A stretch of 19,807 nucleotides of DNA, taken from assembly GCA_013695295.1 (NCBI GenBank), contig JACDAS010000298.1, forward strand, positions 1-19,807. The letters are read 5' to 3'. How positions within the stretch are numbered: the stretch's first letter is position 1; each line of letters opens with the position of its first letter. The stretch comes from Actinomycetota bacterium (GTDB lineage Bacteria > Actinomycetota > Thermoleophilia > Gaiellales > Gaiellaceae). The notes under the pieces were generated by a model. That model did no database searches. It worked only from the letters and a program-made list of their open reading frames with translations, and was not told where the DNA came from. The position numbers and the translations under genes are program-made. Shown one piece after another: positions 13,602 to 19,807 of the stretch.

Positions 13602-14615
13602 CTAGGCGGGGGCGCCCGCGAACTGCGGGATGATCTCCCGCCCGTAGATCTCCAGCGTCTCCTCCTGCCGGTTCGTCATCAGGTAGATGTTCCAGTGGGT
13701 GACGCCGATCGCCTCGAGACCGCGGAGCTTCTCAATGTGCTGCTCGGCGGTACCGAGCACGCAGAACCGATCGCAGATCTCGTCGCTGACGAACTCGCCG
13801 TGGGCAGCACCGACGCGGCTGTGGTCCTTGTAGTCGTAGAACTCGCGCGCCTTGACGTACTCGGTCAGCGCCTTCGGGATGTCGGAGTTCTCCCCGTAGC
13901 GCTCGATCAGGTCCTTGACGTGGTTCGAGACCATCGCCGGGAACCAGCGAACCTCGTCGCGCGCGGTCGCGAGATCCTCGCCGACGAAGGCCGGGGCGCA
14001 GACGATCGGCTCGAGCGCGTCCGGGTCGCGGCCGGCCTCCTCGGCCGCCGCGCGGGCCGTGCCCATGATCCACTGGACGATGTCCGGGTCGGCCAGCTGG
14101 ATGACGACCCCGTCGCCGACCCGGCCCGCCACCCCCAGCGCCTTCGGCCCGTAGCCCGCGACGTAGAGCGGGATCTCCGGCCGGCCCTTGGCCCACTTCA
14201 GCTCGAGGTCTTTCCCGTTCCAGACGACGGGCCGGCCGTTCATCAGGTCCTTCATCATCACGAGCGAGCGCTCGAACTCCGCCACCTTCACCGGCTGGAG
14301 TCCGACGACGCGGCGGGAGGAGTCGCCGCGCCCGATTCCCATCACCATCCGCCCGTCGGAGATGTCCTGGAGCGTCGCGTAGGAGCTGGCCGTCATCGTC
14401 GGCTCCCGGATGCCGGGGTTCGTCACGCAGTGGCCGAACTTCAGCCTCGTCGTGTGCTCGGCCGCGAGCGTGAGGAGCGGGAACGAGTCCTGCCAGAGGA
14501 TGTGCGAGTCGTACGTCCAGCCGATGTCGAAGCCGTGCTGCTCGGCGAGCTGCATCAGCTCGAGGAAGCGCGTGTAGGGCGGGTCTGGCAGGACGGTGAC
14601 GCCGAAGCTGAGCAT
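13602..14615 (-). CDS. LLM-class flavin/F420-dependent oxidoreductase
   Basis: The 337-residue protein is a luciferase-like TIM barrel: MLSFGVTVLPDPPYTRFLEL, AEQHGFDIGWTYDSHILWQD (24-43), TTRLKFGHCVTNPGIREPTMTASSYATL (55-82) and GRMVMGIGRGDSSRR (88-102). The GIGRGDS turn is typical of F420-binding members, and the sequence resembles the TIGR03842 (CPS_4043-type) group as I remember it. Cofactor choice between F420 and FMN cannot be settled by eye. ATG 14615 is preceded by GGAGG at four bases. It lies 149 bases downstream of, and parallel to, the M20 amidohydrolase gene, suggesting a shared catabolic role. The 14616-14764 gap shows no clear promoter. Confidence 0.88.
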   Translation of the reverse strand: MLSFGVTVLPDPPYTRFLELMQLAEQHGFDIGWTYDSHILWQDSFPLLTLAAEHTTRLKFGHCVTNPGIREPTMTASSYATLQDISDGRMVMGIGRGDSSRRVVGLQPVKVAEFERSLVMMKDLMNGRPVVWNGKDLELKWAKGRPEIPLYVAGYGPKALGVAGRVGDGVVIQLADPDIVQWIMGTARAAAEEAGRDPDALEPIVCAPAFVGEDLATARDEVRWFPAMVSNHVKDLIERYGENSDIPKALTEYVKAREFYDYKDHSRVGAAHGEFVSDEICDRFCVLGTAEQHIEKLRGLEAIGVTHWNIYLMTNRQEETLEIYGREIIPQFAGAPA

Positions 14616-14764
14616 GGAGCCTCCAGGGCGGGGGGCATGGGCGGAAGCCCCGATCTTCGCCGGTTCGCGCCGCGGGCGCAATCGGGAGCCTGTGGACGAA
14701 TCGTTCCAGAGTTCTTGCGATCGACATGCTTCCGCGGGTCGGCTCGACCCTGGCGAAGGGCTCG

Positions 14765-16006
14765 CTACCTGCGGGCGAAGCGCTCGAGCGCCTTCGACGT
14801 CAGGCGGTCGAGCGCGCGCACCGCGAGCTCCAGGTGCTCCTCGCGGGTGTCCTCGAGCTTCGTATGCGAGAGCCCGCGCAGGCTCTGCACGAACAGCATC
14901 ACCGTGGGCACCCCCGCCCGCGAGATCTCGGCCGCGTCGTGCAGCGGCCCGCTCGGCAGCCGGTGCGAGGTTCCCGCCACCTCGCCCACGGCCTCCTCGG
15001 CCAGGGCGACCAGGTCGCGGTCGAAGAGGATCGGCTCGATCCGCCAGATTCGATCCCACTCGACCTCGACGTCCTCCTCCGCCGCGAAGCGCTCGCTCGC
15101 TGCCCGCGCTTCGGCGAGCATCGAGGCCAGGCGGCCCGCGTCGAGATGGCGCTGGTCCAGCAGGCACTCGGCGGTCTCGACGACCGACGTGACGATCCCG
15201 GGCCGCGTCACCACGCCGCCCATCGTGCAGACGGCCCCCTGGCCGGTCCGGGTCGCGATCTCGCGAACCTCGAGCGCGAGCTTGGCGGCCGCGCCGAGTG
15301 CGTCTCGCCGCCGATCCATCGGCGTCGAGCCGGCGTGGGCAGCCTGACCCCGGAAGGTGATCTCGTGGCGCTCGACGCCGAACGTGCCGAGGACCACGCC
15401 GAGCGGGAGGTCGAGGCCCTCCAGCACCGGTCCCTGCTCGATGTGGAGCTCGAGGTACGCGGCCGCTCCCGCCAGCTGCCGGCGGGCCTCCAGCGCGCGG
15501 TCGAGGTCGACCCCGTGGCCGGCGAGGGCGTCTGGCAGCGCGATGCCGTCCCCGTCCCGCCGCTCGCGGAGCTCCTCCACGTCCGCCATCGAGCCGGCGG
15601 CGGCCGACGAGCCGAAGAGCGAGCGCCCGAAGCGGGCGCCCTCCTCGTCGGCCCAGTTGACGAGGCGCACGGTCAGCGGCGGCTCACCCTCCGAGGCGAG
15701 GCGCCTCAGCACCTCGGCCCCGGCGACGAGGTTGAGGCAGCCGTCGAGCCAGCCGCCGTTCGGCACCGAGTCGATGTGCCCGCCGATCAGCAGGACCCGG
15801 TCCGAGTGCCCCCGGAGGGTGAACCACTGATTCCCGGCCTCGTCGGTCTCCTCCTCTAGGCCGGAGCCCTCGAGGAGTCCGCCGAGCCATCGGCGCGCCC
15901 GTGCCCACGTGTCCGTCCACGCGACCCTCTGCGCGCCGGCCTCGTCGCCCGTCAGCTGCTGGAGGGCGCGCAACTCGGCGACGGTGCGGGAGGGGTCGAG
16001 TCCCAC
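14765..16006 (-). CDS. M20-family Zn amidohydrolase, hydantoinase/carbamoylase type
   Basis: These binuclear metalloenzymes hydrolyse N-carbamoyl amino acids, allantoate, ureidoglycine or beta-ureidopropionate in the cytosol. The 413-residue protein has the expected ligands: H77 (GGHIDSVPNGG), D88 (WLDGC), E121/E122 (NWADEEGARF), H188 (LELHIEQGPVLE) and H381 (RGLSHTKLEDT), plus the dimer-domain RGQAAHAGSTPMDRRRDA (219-236) and SGPLHDAAEI (352-361). The GTG start at 16006 has a TAAGCT box eight bases upstream; the frame runs on to 16093 but that part crosses the divergent promoter. It faces away from the ABC importer genes, with only 26 bases between the two start codons. The exact substrate is unknown. 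Confidence 0.9.
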   Translation of the reverse strand: MGLDPSRTVAELRALQQLTGDEAGAQRVAWTDTWARARRWLGGLLEGSGLEEETDEAGNQWFTLRGHSDRVLLIGGHIDSVPNGGWLDGCLNLVAGAEVLRRLASEGEPPLTVRLVNWADEEGARFGRSLFGSSAAAGSMADVEELRERRDGDGIALPDALAGHGVDLDRALEARRQLAGAAAYLELHIEQGPVLEGLDLPLGVVLGTFGVERHEITFRGQAAHAGSTPMDRRRDALGAAAKLALEVREIATRTGQGAVCTMGGVVTRPGIVTSVVETAECLLDQRHLDAGRLASMLAEARAASERFAAEEDVEVEWDRIWRIEPILFDRDLVALAEEAVGEVAGTSHRLPSGPLHDAAEISRAGVPTVMLFVQSLRGLSHTKLEDTREEHLELAVRALDRLTSKALERFARR

Positions 16007-16014
16007 GGCGAGCG

Positions 16015-16024
16015 AGCTTACTGT
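16015..16024. promoter_or_regulatory. Bidirectional promoter core between the amidohydrolase and the ABC operon
   Basis: AGCTTACTGT holds opposed -10 boxes sharing the TA at 16019-16020: TAAGCT on the minus strand, eight bases before GTG 16006, and TACTGT on the plus strand, eight bases before ATG 16033. Both transcripts would be leaderless or nearly so. No good -35 matches are visible. Shared control of the hydrolase and importer is the natural inference. Confidence 0.6.
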
Positions 16025-16032
16025 GGTAAGCA

Positions 16033-16929
16033 ATGGCGATGGCGAGCGTCCCTGCCCTCGAGCGCCACCGGGGCATCCGGGTCGGCGCATCACGCGCGGG
16101 CGGCGCGCTCCGACGGGTTGGCACCTTCGTCGCCGTGCTCGCCGCGCTCTGCGGCCTCTGGGAGGGCTACAAGTGGCTCTGGGAGTGGGCCGGATGGACG
16201 TGGCCCTTCACCGTCGACGACGTGACGATGCCGCACCTGCACGACATCCTCGCGGCCTTTGCCGAGCCGACCACCACCGGCGGACCGGTGCTGATCGACT
16301 CGCTGCTCCATGCGGCGTGGTTCACCGCGAAGGAGGCGCTCGCCGGCTTCGTGCTCGGCGCGCTGATCGGCTTCGGGCTCGCGGTCGTCCTTGCACACTC
16401 GCGTCTGCTCGAGCGCGGGCTGCTGCCGTACATCGTCGCCTCGCAGACGGTGCCGATCCTCGCGATCGCGCCGATGGTCGTCGTCGGCCTGGGCTCGAAG
16501 GGGCTCGAGGGCTGGAAGGCGGTCGCGATCCTCGCGGCGTACCTGACCTTCTTCCCGGTCGCGATCAACGCCCTGCGCGGCCTCCACTCCGTCGACGCCC
16601 GGGCCCTCGAGCTGATGAACTCCTACGCGGCGAGCCGCTGGAAGGTGCTCTGGCGCCTGCGTGTGCCCGCCTCGCTGCCGTTCATCTTCACCGCGCTCAA
16701 GATCTCCGCGACCGCGAGCGTGATCGGAGCGATCATCGGGGAGACCCCCGCGTCGATCCAGGACGGCCTCGGCGGCGCGATCGTCAACTTCAACCAGTAC
16801 TACTCGCTCCAGCCCACGTTCCTGTGGGCGACCAACATCGTCGCCGCCGGTCTTGGGATCTCGATCTTCGCGCTCGTCGCCCTGACCGAGCGCGTCGTCC
16901 TGCGGCGCGCCCCGGAGAACGTCGCGTGA
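16033..16929 (+). CDS. ABC transporter permease (NitT/TauT/SsuC type)
   Basis: This 298-residue inner-membrane subunit has a basic N-terminus, a first membrane helix (about 31-48), and then helices near 98-121, 130-154, 163-181, 217-237 and 268-289. The cytoplasmic coupling loop is clear: LELMNSYAASRWKVLWRLRVPASLP (192-216), the EAA motif ending in G/x-LP. The family is the BPD_transp_1 group that imports nitrate, sulfonates, pyrimidine or thiamine precursors, and riboflavin. ATG 16033 lies eight bases after a TACTGT box; ATG 16039 is an in-frame alternative. Its stop overlaps the ATPase start as GTGA. It is the first gene of the importer operon. Confidence 0.92.
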   Translation: MAMASVPALERHRGIRVGASRAGGALRRVGTFVAVLAALCGLWEGYKWLWEWAGWTWPFTVDDVTMPHLHDILAAFAEPTTTGGPVLIDSLLHAAWFTAKEALAGFVLGALIGFGLAVVLAHSRLLERGLLPYIVASQTVPILAIAPMVVVGLGSKGLEGWKAVAILAAYLTFFPVAINALRGLHSVDARALELMNSYAASRWKVLWRLRVPASLPFIFTALKISATASVIGAIIGETPASIQDGLGGAIVNFNQYYSLQPTFLWATNIVAAGLGISIFALVALTERVVLRRAPENVA

Positions 16930-17741
16930 GCGTGCCCGGGCGGGTCGTCTCGATCTCGGGCCTCACCAAGTCCTTCAAGACGGGTGTGACCGCGCTCCAG
17001 GAGATCGATCTCGACATCCGGCCCGGCGAGTTCGTCTCGCTGATCGGGCCGTCGGGCTGCGGCAAGTCGACGCTGCTTCGCATCGTCGGCGACCTCGTCC
17101 AGCCGACCTCGGGCACCGTGCTGGTCAACGGCAAGACCGCGCACCGTGCGCGGCTCGATCACGACTACGGGATCGTCTTCCAGGACTCCGTCCTCTACGA
17201 CTGGCGCACCGTCTCGCGAAACGTCTCGCTGCCGCTCGAGATGCTCGGCTGGAGCCGCGCCCGCCGCAAGGAGCGCGTCCGCGAGATGCTCGAGCTCGTC
17301 GAGCTGACCGGCTTCGAGTCGAACCGCCCCTGGCAGCTCTCGGGGGGAATGCAGCAGCGGGTCTCGATCGCTCGAGCGCTCTCGTTCGACCCGGCGCTCC
17401 TGCTGATGGACGAGCCGTTCGGCGCCCTCGACGAAATGACCCGCGAGCGGCTGAACATGGAGCTCCTGCGGATCTGGGAGAAGGCGGCCAGCACGATCGT
17501 CTTCGTCACCCACTCGATCCCCGAGGCGGTCTTCCTCTCGACGCGGGTCGTCGTCATGTCGGCTCGCCCGGGCCGGATCGCCGACGTCGTCGCCGTCGAC
17601 CTCCCGCAGCCGCGTGGCGCCGAGACGCGGGAGCAGCCCCGGTTCTTCGAGCTCGTGACCGCGGTGCGGGAGGCGCTCGCGGCAGGGGGACGCGGGCAGC
17701 CAGCGCCGACGCTGCCGGCCGGGACTGAGGAGCGCTACTGA
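16926..17741 (+). CDS. ABC transporter ATP-binding protein (NitT/TauT/SsuB type)
   Basis: The 271-residue ATPase has every expected motif: Walker A GPSGCGKST (41-49), Q86 in the Q-loop (VFQDSVLYDWRTV, whose W-x-T/N-V ending is typical of nitrate/taurine-type ATPases), LSGGMQQRVSIARAL (138-152), Walker B LLLMDEPFGALD (158-169) and H196 in FVTHSIPEA. It powers import through the two flanking permeases. GTG 16926 overlaps the preceding stop by four bases (GTGA). The C-terminal 40 residues are Pro/Ala-rich and outside the conserved fold. The open frame extends upstream through the first permease gene in another phase, but has no family features there. Confidence 0.94.
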   Translation: MSVPGRVVSISGLTKSFKTGVTALQEIDLDIRPGEFVSLIGPSGCGKSTLLRIVGDLVQPTSGTVLVNGKTAHRARLDHDYGIVFQDSVLYDWRTVSRNVSLPLEMLGWSRARRKERVREMLELVELTGFESNRPWQLSGGMQQRVSIARALSFDPALLLMDEPFGALDEMTRERLNMELLRIWEKAASTIVFVTHSIPEAVFLSTRVVVMSARPGRIADVVAVDLPQPRGAETREQPRFFELVTAVREALAAGGRGQPAPTLPAGTEERY

Positions 17742-17752
17742 GCAGCACGGTC

Positions 17753-18565
17753 GTGGAGCCCGTTCCGCCCGGCGTCGTCCGCGCGATCGGCGGCCGCTTC
17801 GTCGACTGGCTTCCGGCCCTCGCGGTCTTCGCGCTCGGCCTCGCCCTCTGGCAGGGGCTGACGACCGCGTTCAACGTCCAGACATTCCTCCTGCCGAAGC
17901 CGACCGACATCGCTACCGCGTTCTGGAACGACCGCGGAACTCTCTGGGACTACGGCCTGTACACGTTGAAGGAGGCCGCGGGCGGATTTGCGATGGGCTG
18001 CTCGGCAGGGATCCTCGTAGCCTTGCTCCTCGCCCGCTTCCGCGGGCTCGGTCTCGCGCTCCTCCCGTTCGCGATCGCCGCCAACGCGATCCCGATCATC
18101 GCCTTCGCCCCGATCACGAACAACTGGTTCGGCCTCCTGAACCCGGTCTCGAAGATGGTGATCGCCGCCGTCCTCTGCTTCTTCCCGACGATGATCAACA
18201 CGCTTCGCGGACTGACGTCGGTGCACCCCTCGTCGATCGAGCTGATGCGCTCCTACGGCGGCGGCGAGCTGGCCGTGTTCCGCCGCGTGCGGATCCCGAA
18301 CGCGCTTCCCTTCATGTTCACCGGGCTGAAGGTCTCGGCGGTGCTCTCGATGATCGGCGCGATCGTCGGCGAGTACTTCGGCGGCCCGACGAACGCGCTC
18401 GGGGTCAGCATCCTGAACGATTCCCAGCTGTTCGACTTCCCGCGCGCGTGGGCGGGAATCATGCTGGCGAGCGCGTTCGGGATCGCCTTCTACGCGGCGG
18501 TCTCGGTGGCCGAGCGCCTGACGACGAGCTGGCACCCGTCGGCTCGGACCTTTCGCTCCGAGTGA
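17753..18565 (+). CDS. Second ABC transporter permease (NitT/TauT/SsuC type)
   Basis: This 270-residue permease is a diverged partner of the first. Membrane helices lie near 18-35, 74-95, 101-120, 134-150, 188-208 and 235-254. The coupling loop ELMRSYGGGELAVFRRVRIPNALP (163-186) carries the EAA motif. Two different permeases imply a heterodimeric channel, as in riboflavin or pyrimidine-precursor importers. The start is uncertain. GTG 17753 is the first standard codon, but its SD is 20 bases away. CTG 17738 has GAGGAG at five bases and overlaps the ATPase stop as CTGA, which would add five residues. The stop is followed after two bases by the SD of the micro-ORF. Confidence 0.9.
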   Translation: MEPVPPGVVRAIGGRFVDWLPALAVFALGLALWQGLTTAFNVQTFLLPKPTDIATAFWNDRGTLWDYGLYTLKEAAGGFAMGCSAGILVALLLARFRGLGLALLPFAIAANAIPIIAFAPITNNWFGLLNPVSKMVIAAVLCFFPTMINTLRGLTSVHPSSIELMRSYGGGELAVFRRVRIPNALPFMFTGLKVSAVLSMIGAIVGEYFGGPTNALGVSILNDSQLFDFPRAWAGIMLASAFGIAFYAAVSVAERLTTSWHPSARTFRSE

Positions 18566-18577
18566 GTGGAGGTCAGA

Positions 18578-18640
18578 ATGGCAGGTAGGCGGCGCTCGGG
18601 ACGCGAGCGTCGCGAGAAACCGAAAGGGGTGGGTGGATGA
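18578..18640 (+). CDS. 20-codon micro-ORF translationally coupled to the binding-protein gene
   Basis: ATG 18578 follows GGAGG by five bases (18568-18572), one of the best SD placements in the window. The frame encodes 20 residues, eight of them Arg or Lys, and ends at TGA 18638-18640, which overlaps ATG 18637 of the binding-protein gene as ATGA. It contains a strong hairpin (18589-18613). It may be a translated leader that controls entry of ribosomes to the next gene and not a functional peptide. It is too short for codon statistics, so its reality rests on the SD and the overlap. Confidence 0.45.
   Translation: MAGRRRSGRERREKPKGVGG
18589..18613 (+). promoter_or_regulatory. Intercistronic hairpin before the binding-protein gene
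   Basis: CGCTCG (18593-18598) and CGAGCG (18604-18609) pair around a 5-base loop, and four further pairs (one G-U) extend the stem to about 10 bp. It lies between the permease and binding-protein genes, inside the micro-ORF. Such hairpins can protect the downstream mRNA after processing, giving more binding protein than permease. It has no U-run, so a terminator is unlikely. Confidence 0.5.
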
Positions 18641-19752
18641 AGCGGAACCACTGGGTCGTCGCAGCGCTGGCGCTGGTCGCGGCGGGGCTCGCCGCGTGGG
18701 GCGCGGTCGCGGCGACCGCGGCGTCGAAGCGCTCCGAGGCGACCAAGGTGACCCTGCAGCTGAAGTGGGTCACGCAGGCGCAGTTCGCGGGCTACTACGC
18801 GGCCTCGGCCAAGGGCTTCTACAAGCAGGCCGGCCTCGACGTCAAGATCAAGGTGGGCGGCCCGAGCATCACGCCCGAGCTCGTCGTCGCCGGCAAGCAG
18901 GCCGAGTTCGGCATCGACTGGCTGCCGGCGCTTCTCGCTGCCCGAGACAAGGGCGGCGACCTCGTCAACGTCGCGCAGGTGTTCACACGGAGCGGCATGA
19001 CCGAGCTGACGTGGCGTGACAGCGGCATCACCTCGATCGCGAAGATGCGCGGCAAGAAGGTCGGGGTCTGGTGCTGCGGGAACGAGAACGAGCTCTACGC
19101 GGCGCTCGTCAAGAACGGGATCGACCCGAAGAACCCCAAGGACATCACGATCGTCAACCAGCCGTTCAACATGGACCTGCTCCTCCAGCGGCAGGTCGAC
19201 GCCGCCGCGGCGATGACCTACAACGAGCTGGCGCAGGTGCTCGAGACCAAGAACCCGAAGACCGGCCAGCTCTACACGCTCAAGGACCTGAACGTGATCA
19301 CGATGGAGAAGGCCGGGACGGGCATGCTCGAGGACGGGATCTTCGTCCGGGGCGACTGGCTGAAGGACAAGGCCAACCAGGAGACGACGCGGAAGTTCCT
19401 CGAGGCCTCGTTCAGGGGCTGGGTCTACTGCCGCGACCACCGCGTCGAGTGCACGACCATCGTCCTGAAGAACGGCTCCCTGCTCGGCAAGGGCCATCAG
19501 ACGTGGCAGATGAACGAGATCAACGCTCTCATCTGGCCCGTCAAGCAGGGCGTCGGCGTGATGGACAAGGCCGCGTACGCCCGCACCGCCAAGATCGCCA
19601 AGCAGTTCGGGGTGATCAAGAAGGCCGCCTCGGGTGCCTATGTCGACACGTACGCGAAGCAGGCGGTGGCCCGGCTGAAGCAGCAGGGCGTGGACGTGAA
19701 CGGCACCAAGTGGAAGAAGGCCGTCGTGAAGGTGACGGCCGGGGGGAAGTAG
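18637..19752 (+). CDS. ABC transporter substrate-binding protein, NMT1/THI5-like
   Basis: The 371-residue protein starts with a Sec signal (basic MKRNH, hydrophobic VVAALALVAAGLAAWGAVAA, then ATAASKRS). The mature part opens VTLQLKWVTQAQFAGYYAAS (38-57), continues GFYKQAGLDVKIKVGGPSITPELVVAGKQAEFGIDW and has KKVGVWCCGNENELYAAL (140-157). These are the NMT1/THI5-like motifs of binding proteins for thiamine-pyrimidine precursors, riboflavin and related heterocycles. No lipobox cysteine exists; the only cysteines are C146, C147, C265 and C272. Secretion without a lipid anchor would be unusual in a single-membrane bacterium. ATG 18637 has a purine-rich AAAGGGG upstream and overlaps the micro-ORF stop. 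The ligand is unknown. Confidence 0.92.
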   Translation: MKRNHWVVAALALVAAGLAAWGAVAATAASKRSEATKVTLQLKWVTQAQFAGYYAASAKGFYKQAGLDVKIKVGGPSITPELVVAGKQAEFGIDWLPALLAARDKGGDLVNVAQVFTRSGMTELTWRDSGITSIAKMRGKKVGVWCCGNENELYAALVKNGIDPKNPKDITIVNQPFNMDLLLQRQVDAAAAMTYNELAQVLETKNPKTGQLYTLKDLNVITMEKAGTGMLEDGIFVRGDWLKDKANQETTRKFLEASFRGWVYCRDHRVECTTIVLKNGSLLGKGHQTWQMNEINALIWPVKQGVGVMDKAAYARTAKIAKQFGVIKKAASGAYVDTYAKQAVARLKQQGVDVNGTKWKKAVVKVTAGGK

Positions 19753-19755
19753 GGA

Positions 19756-19791
19756 CCCGCGCAGACACTTGGGCCCGCGCAGACCCTTGGG
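19756..19791. repeat. Tandem 18-base direct repeat
   Basis: Two adjacent copies of an 18-base unit, CCCGCGCAGACMCTTGGG (M is A in the first copy and C in the second), differ at one base. They begin three bases after the binding-protein stop. The window ends soon after, so more copies could follow. Confidence 0.8.
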
Positions 19792-19794
19792 GCC

Positions 19795-19807
19795 GCCGCC
19801 TTGCGGC
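19795..19807 (+). terminator. Possible hairpin at the window edge
   Basis: GCCGC and GCGGC form a 5-bp stem with a 3-base loop at the last bases of the window, 42 bases after the ABC operon. Whether a U-run follows cannot be seen. It may be the start of the operon terminator. Confidence 0.25.

Overview
The window is a high-GC bacterial chromosome segment of about 19.8 kb. Synteny (rpsF-ssb-rpsR-rplI-dnaB beside purA, and a purB-purC-purS-purQ run with the small PurS/PurQ type), frequent GTG starts and a zinc-type S18 suggest Actinomycetota. A deep soil lineage such as Thermoleophilia is a reasonable guess, but it is inference and not demonstrated.

Layout. 1-581: the 3' part of a Phd/YefM-like antitoxin gene and its PIN-domain (VapC-type) toxin. 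622-2790: a 6-phosphogluconate-dehydrogenase-like oxidoreductase (- strand), a GNAT acetyltransferase (+) and a 96-residue unknown protein (+). 2791-2950: a whole intergenic region occupied by one long imperfect inverted repeat between convergent genes. 2951-7841: two minus-strand purine units, purB-purC-purS-purQ and purD-purE, with overlapping junctions. 7904-8224: a lone 106-residue unknown protein (+). 8267-9550: purA. 9590-13167: the replication/ribosome operon rpsF-ssb-rpsR-rplI-dnaB plus a 74-residue Cys/His-motif protein coupled to dnaB. 13274-13591: a small membrane-anchored protein (+). 13602-16006: an LLM-family flavin/F420 oxidoreductase and an M20 amidohydrolase (hydantoinase/carbamoylase type), both minus. 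16033-19752: a divergent ABC importer operon (permease, ATPase, permease, a 20-codon micro-ORF, NMT1/THI5-like binding protein). Together the last two blocks look like uptake and opening of an N-carbamoyl, ureido or pyrimidine-like compound.

The purine genes cover several steps of IMP synthesis (PurD, the PurS/PurQ subunits of FGAM synthase, PurE, PurC, PurB) and the first AMP-specific step (PurA; PurB again). purL, purF, purM, purN, purH and purK are not in the window. PurE has substitutions at positions that are normally conserved.

Expression signals recur. Several transcription units begin with a TANNNT -10-like hexamer 6-8 bases before the start codon, which predicts leaderless mRNAs, whereas many downstream operon genes have Shine-Dalgarno (SD) sequences or stop/start overlaps. 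Two divergent gene pairs appear to use bidirectional promoters whose opposed -10 boxes share a central TA. rpsF is an exception: its candidate promoter leaves a leader of about 80 nt that can fold into a strong hairpin, a candidate S6:S18 autoregulatory site. No gene-free stretch exceeds 300 bases; the longest (11176-11393, between dnaB and rplI) is described. I saw no tRNA, rRNA, CRISPR array, insertion sequence or prophage gene.
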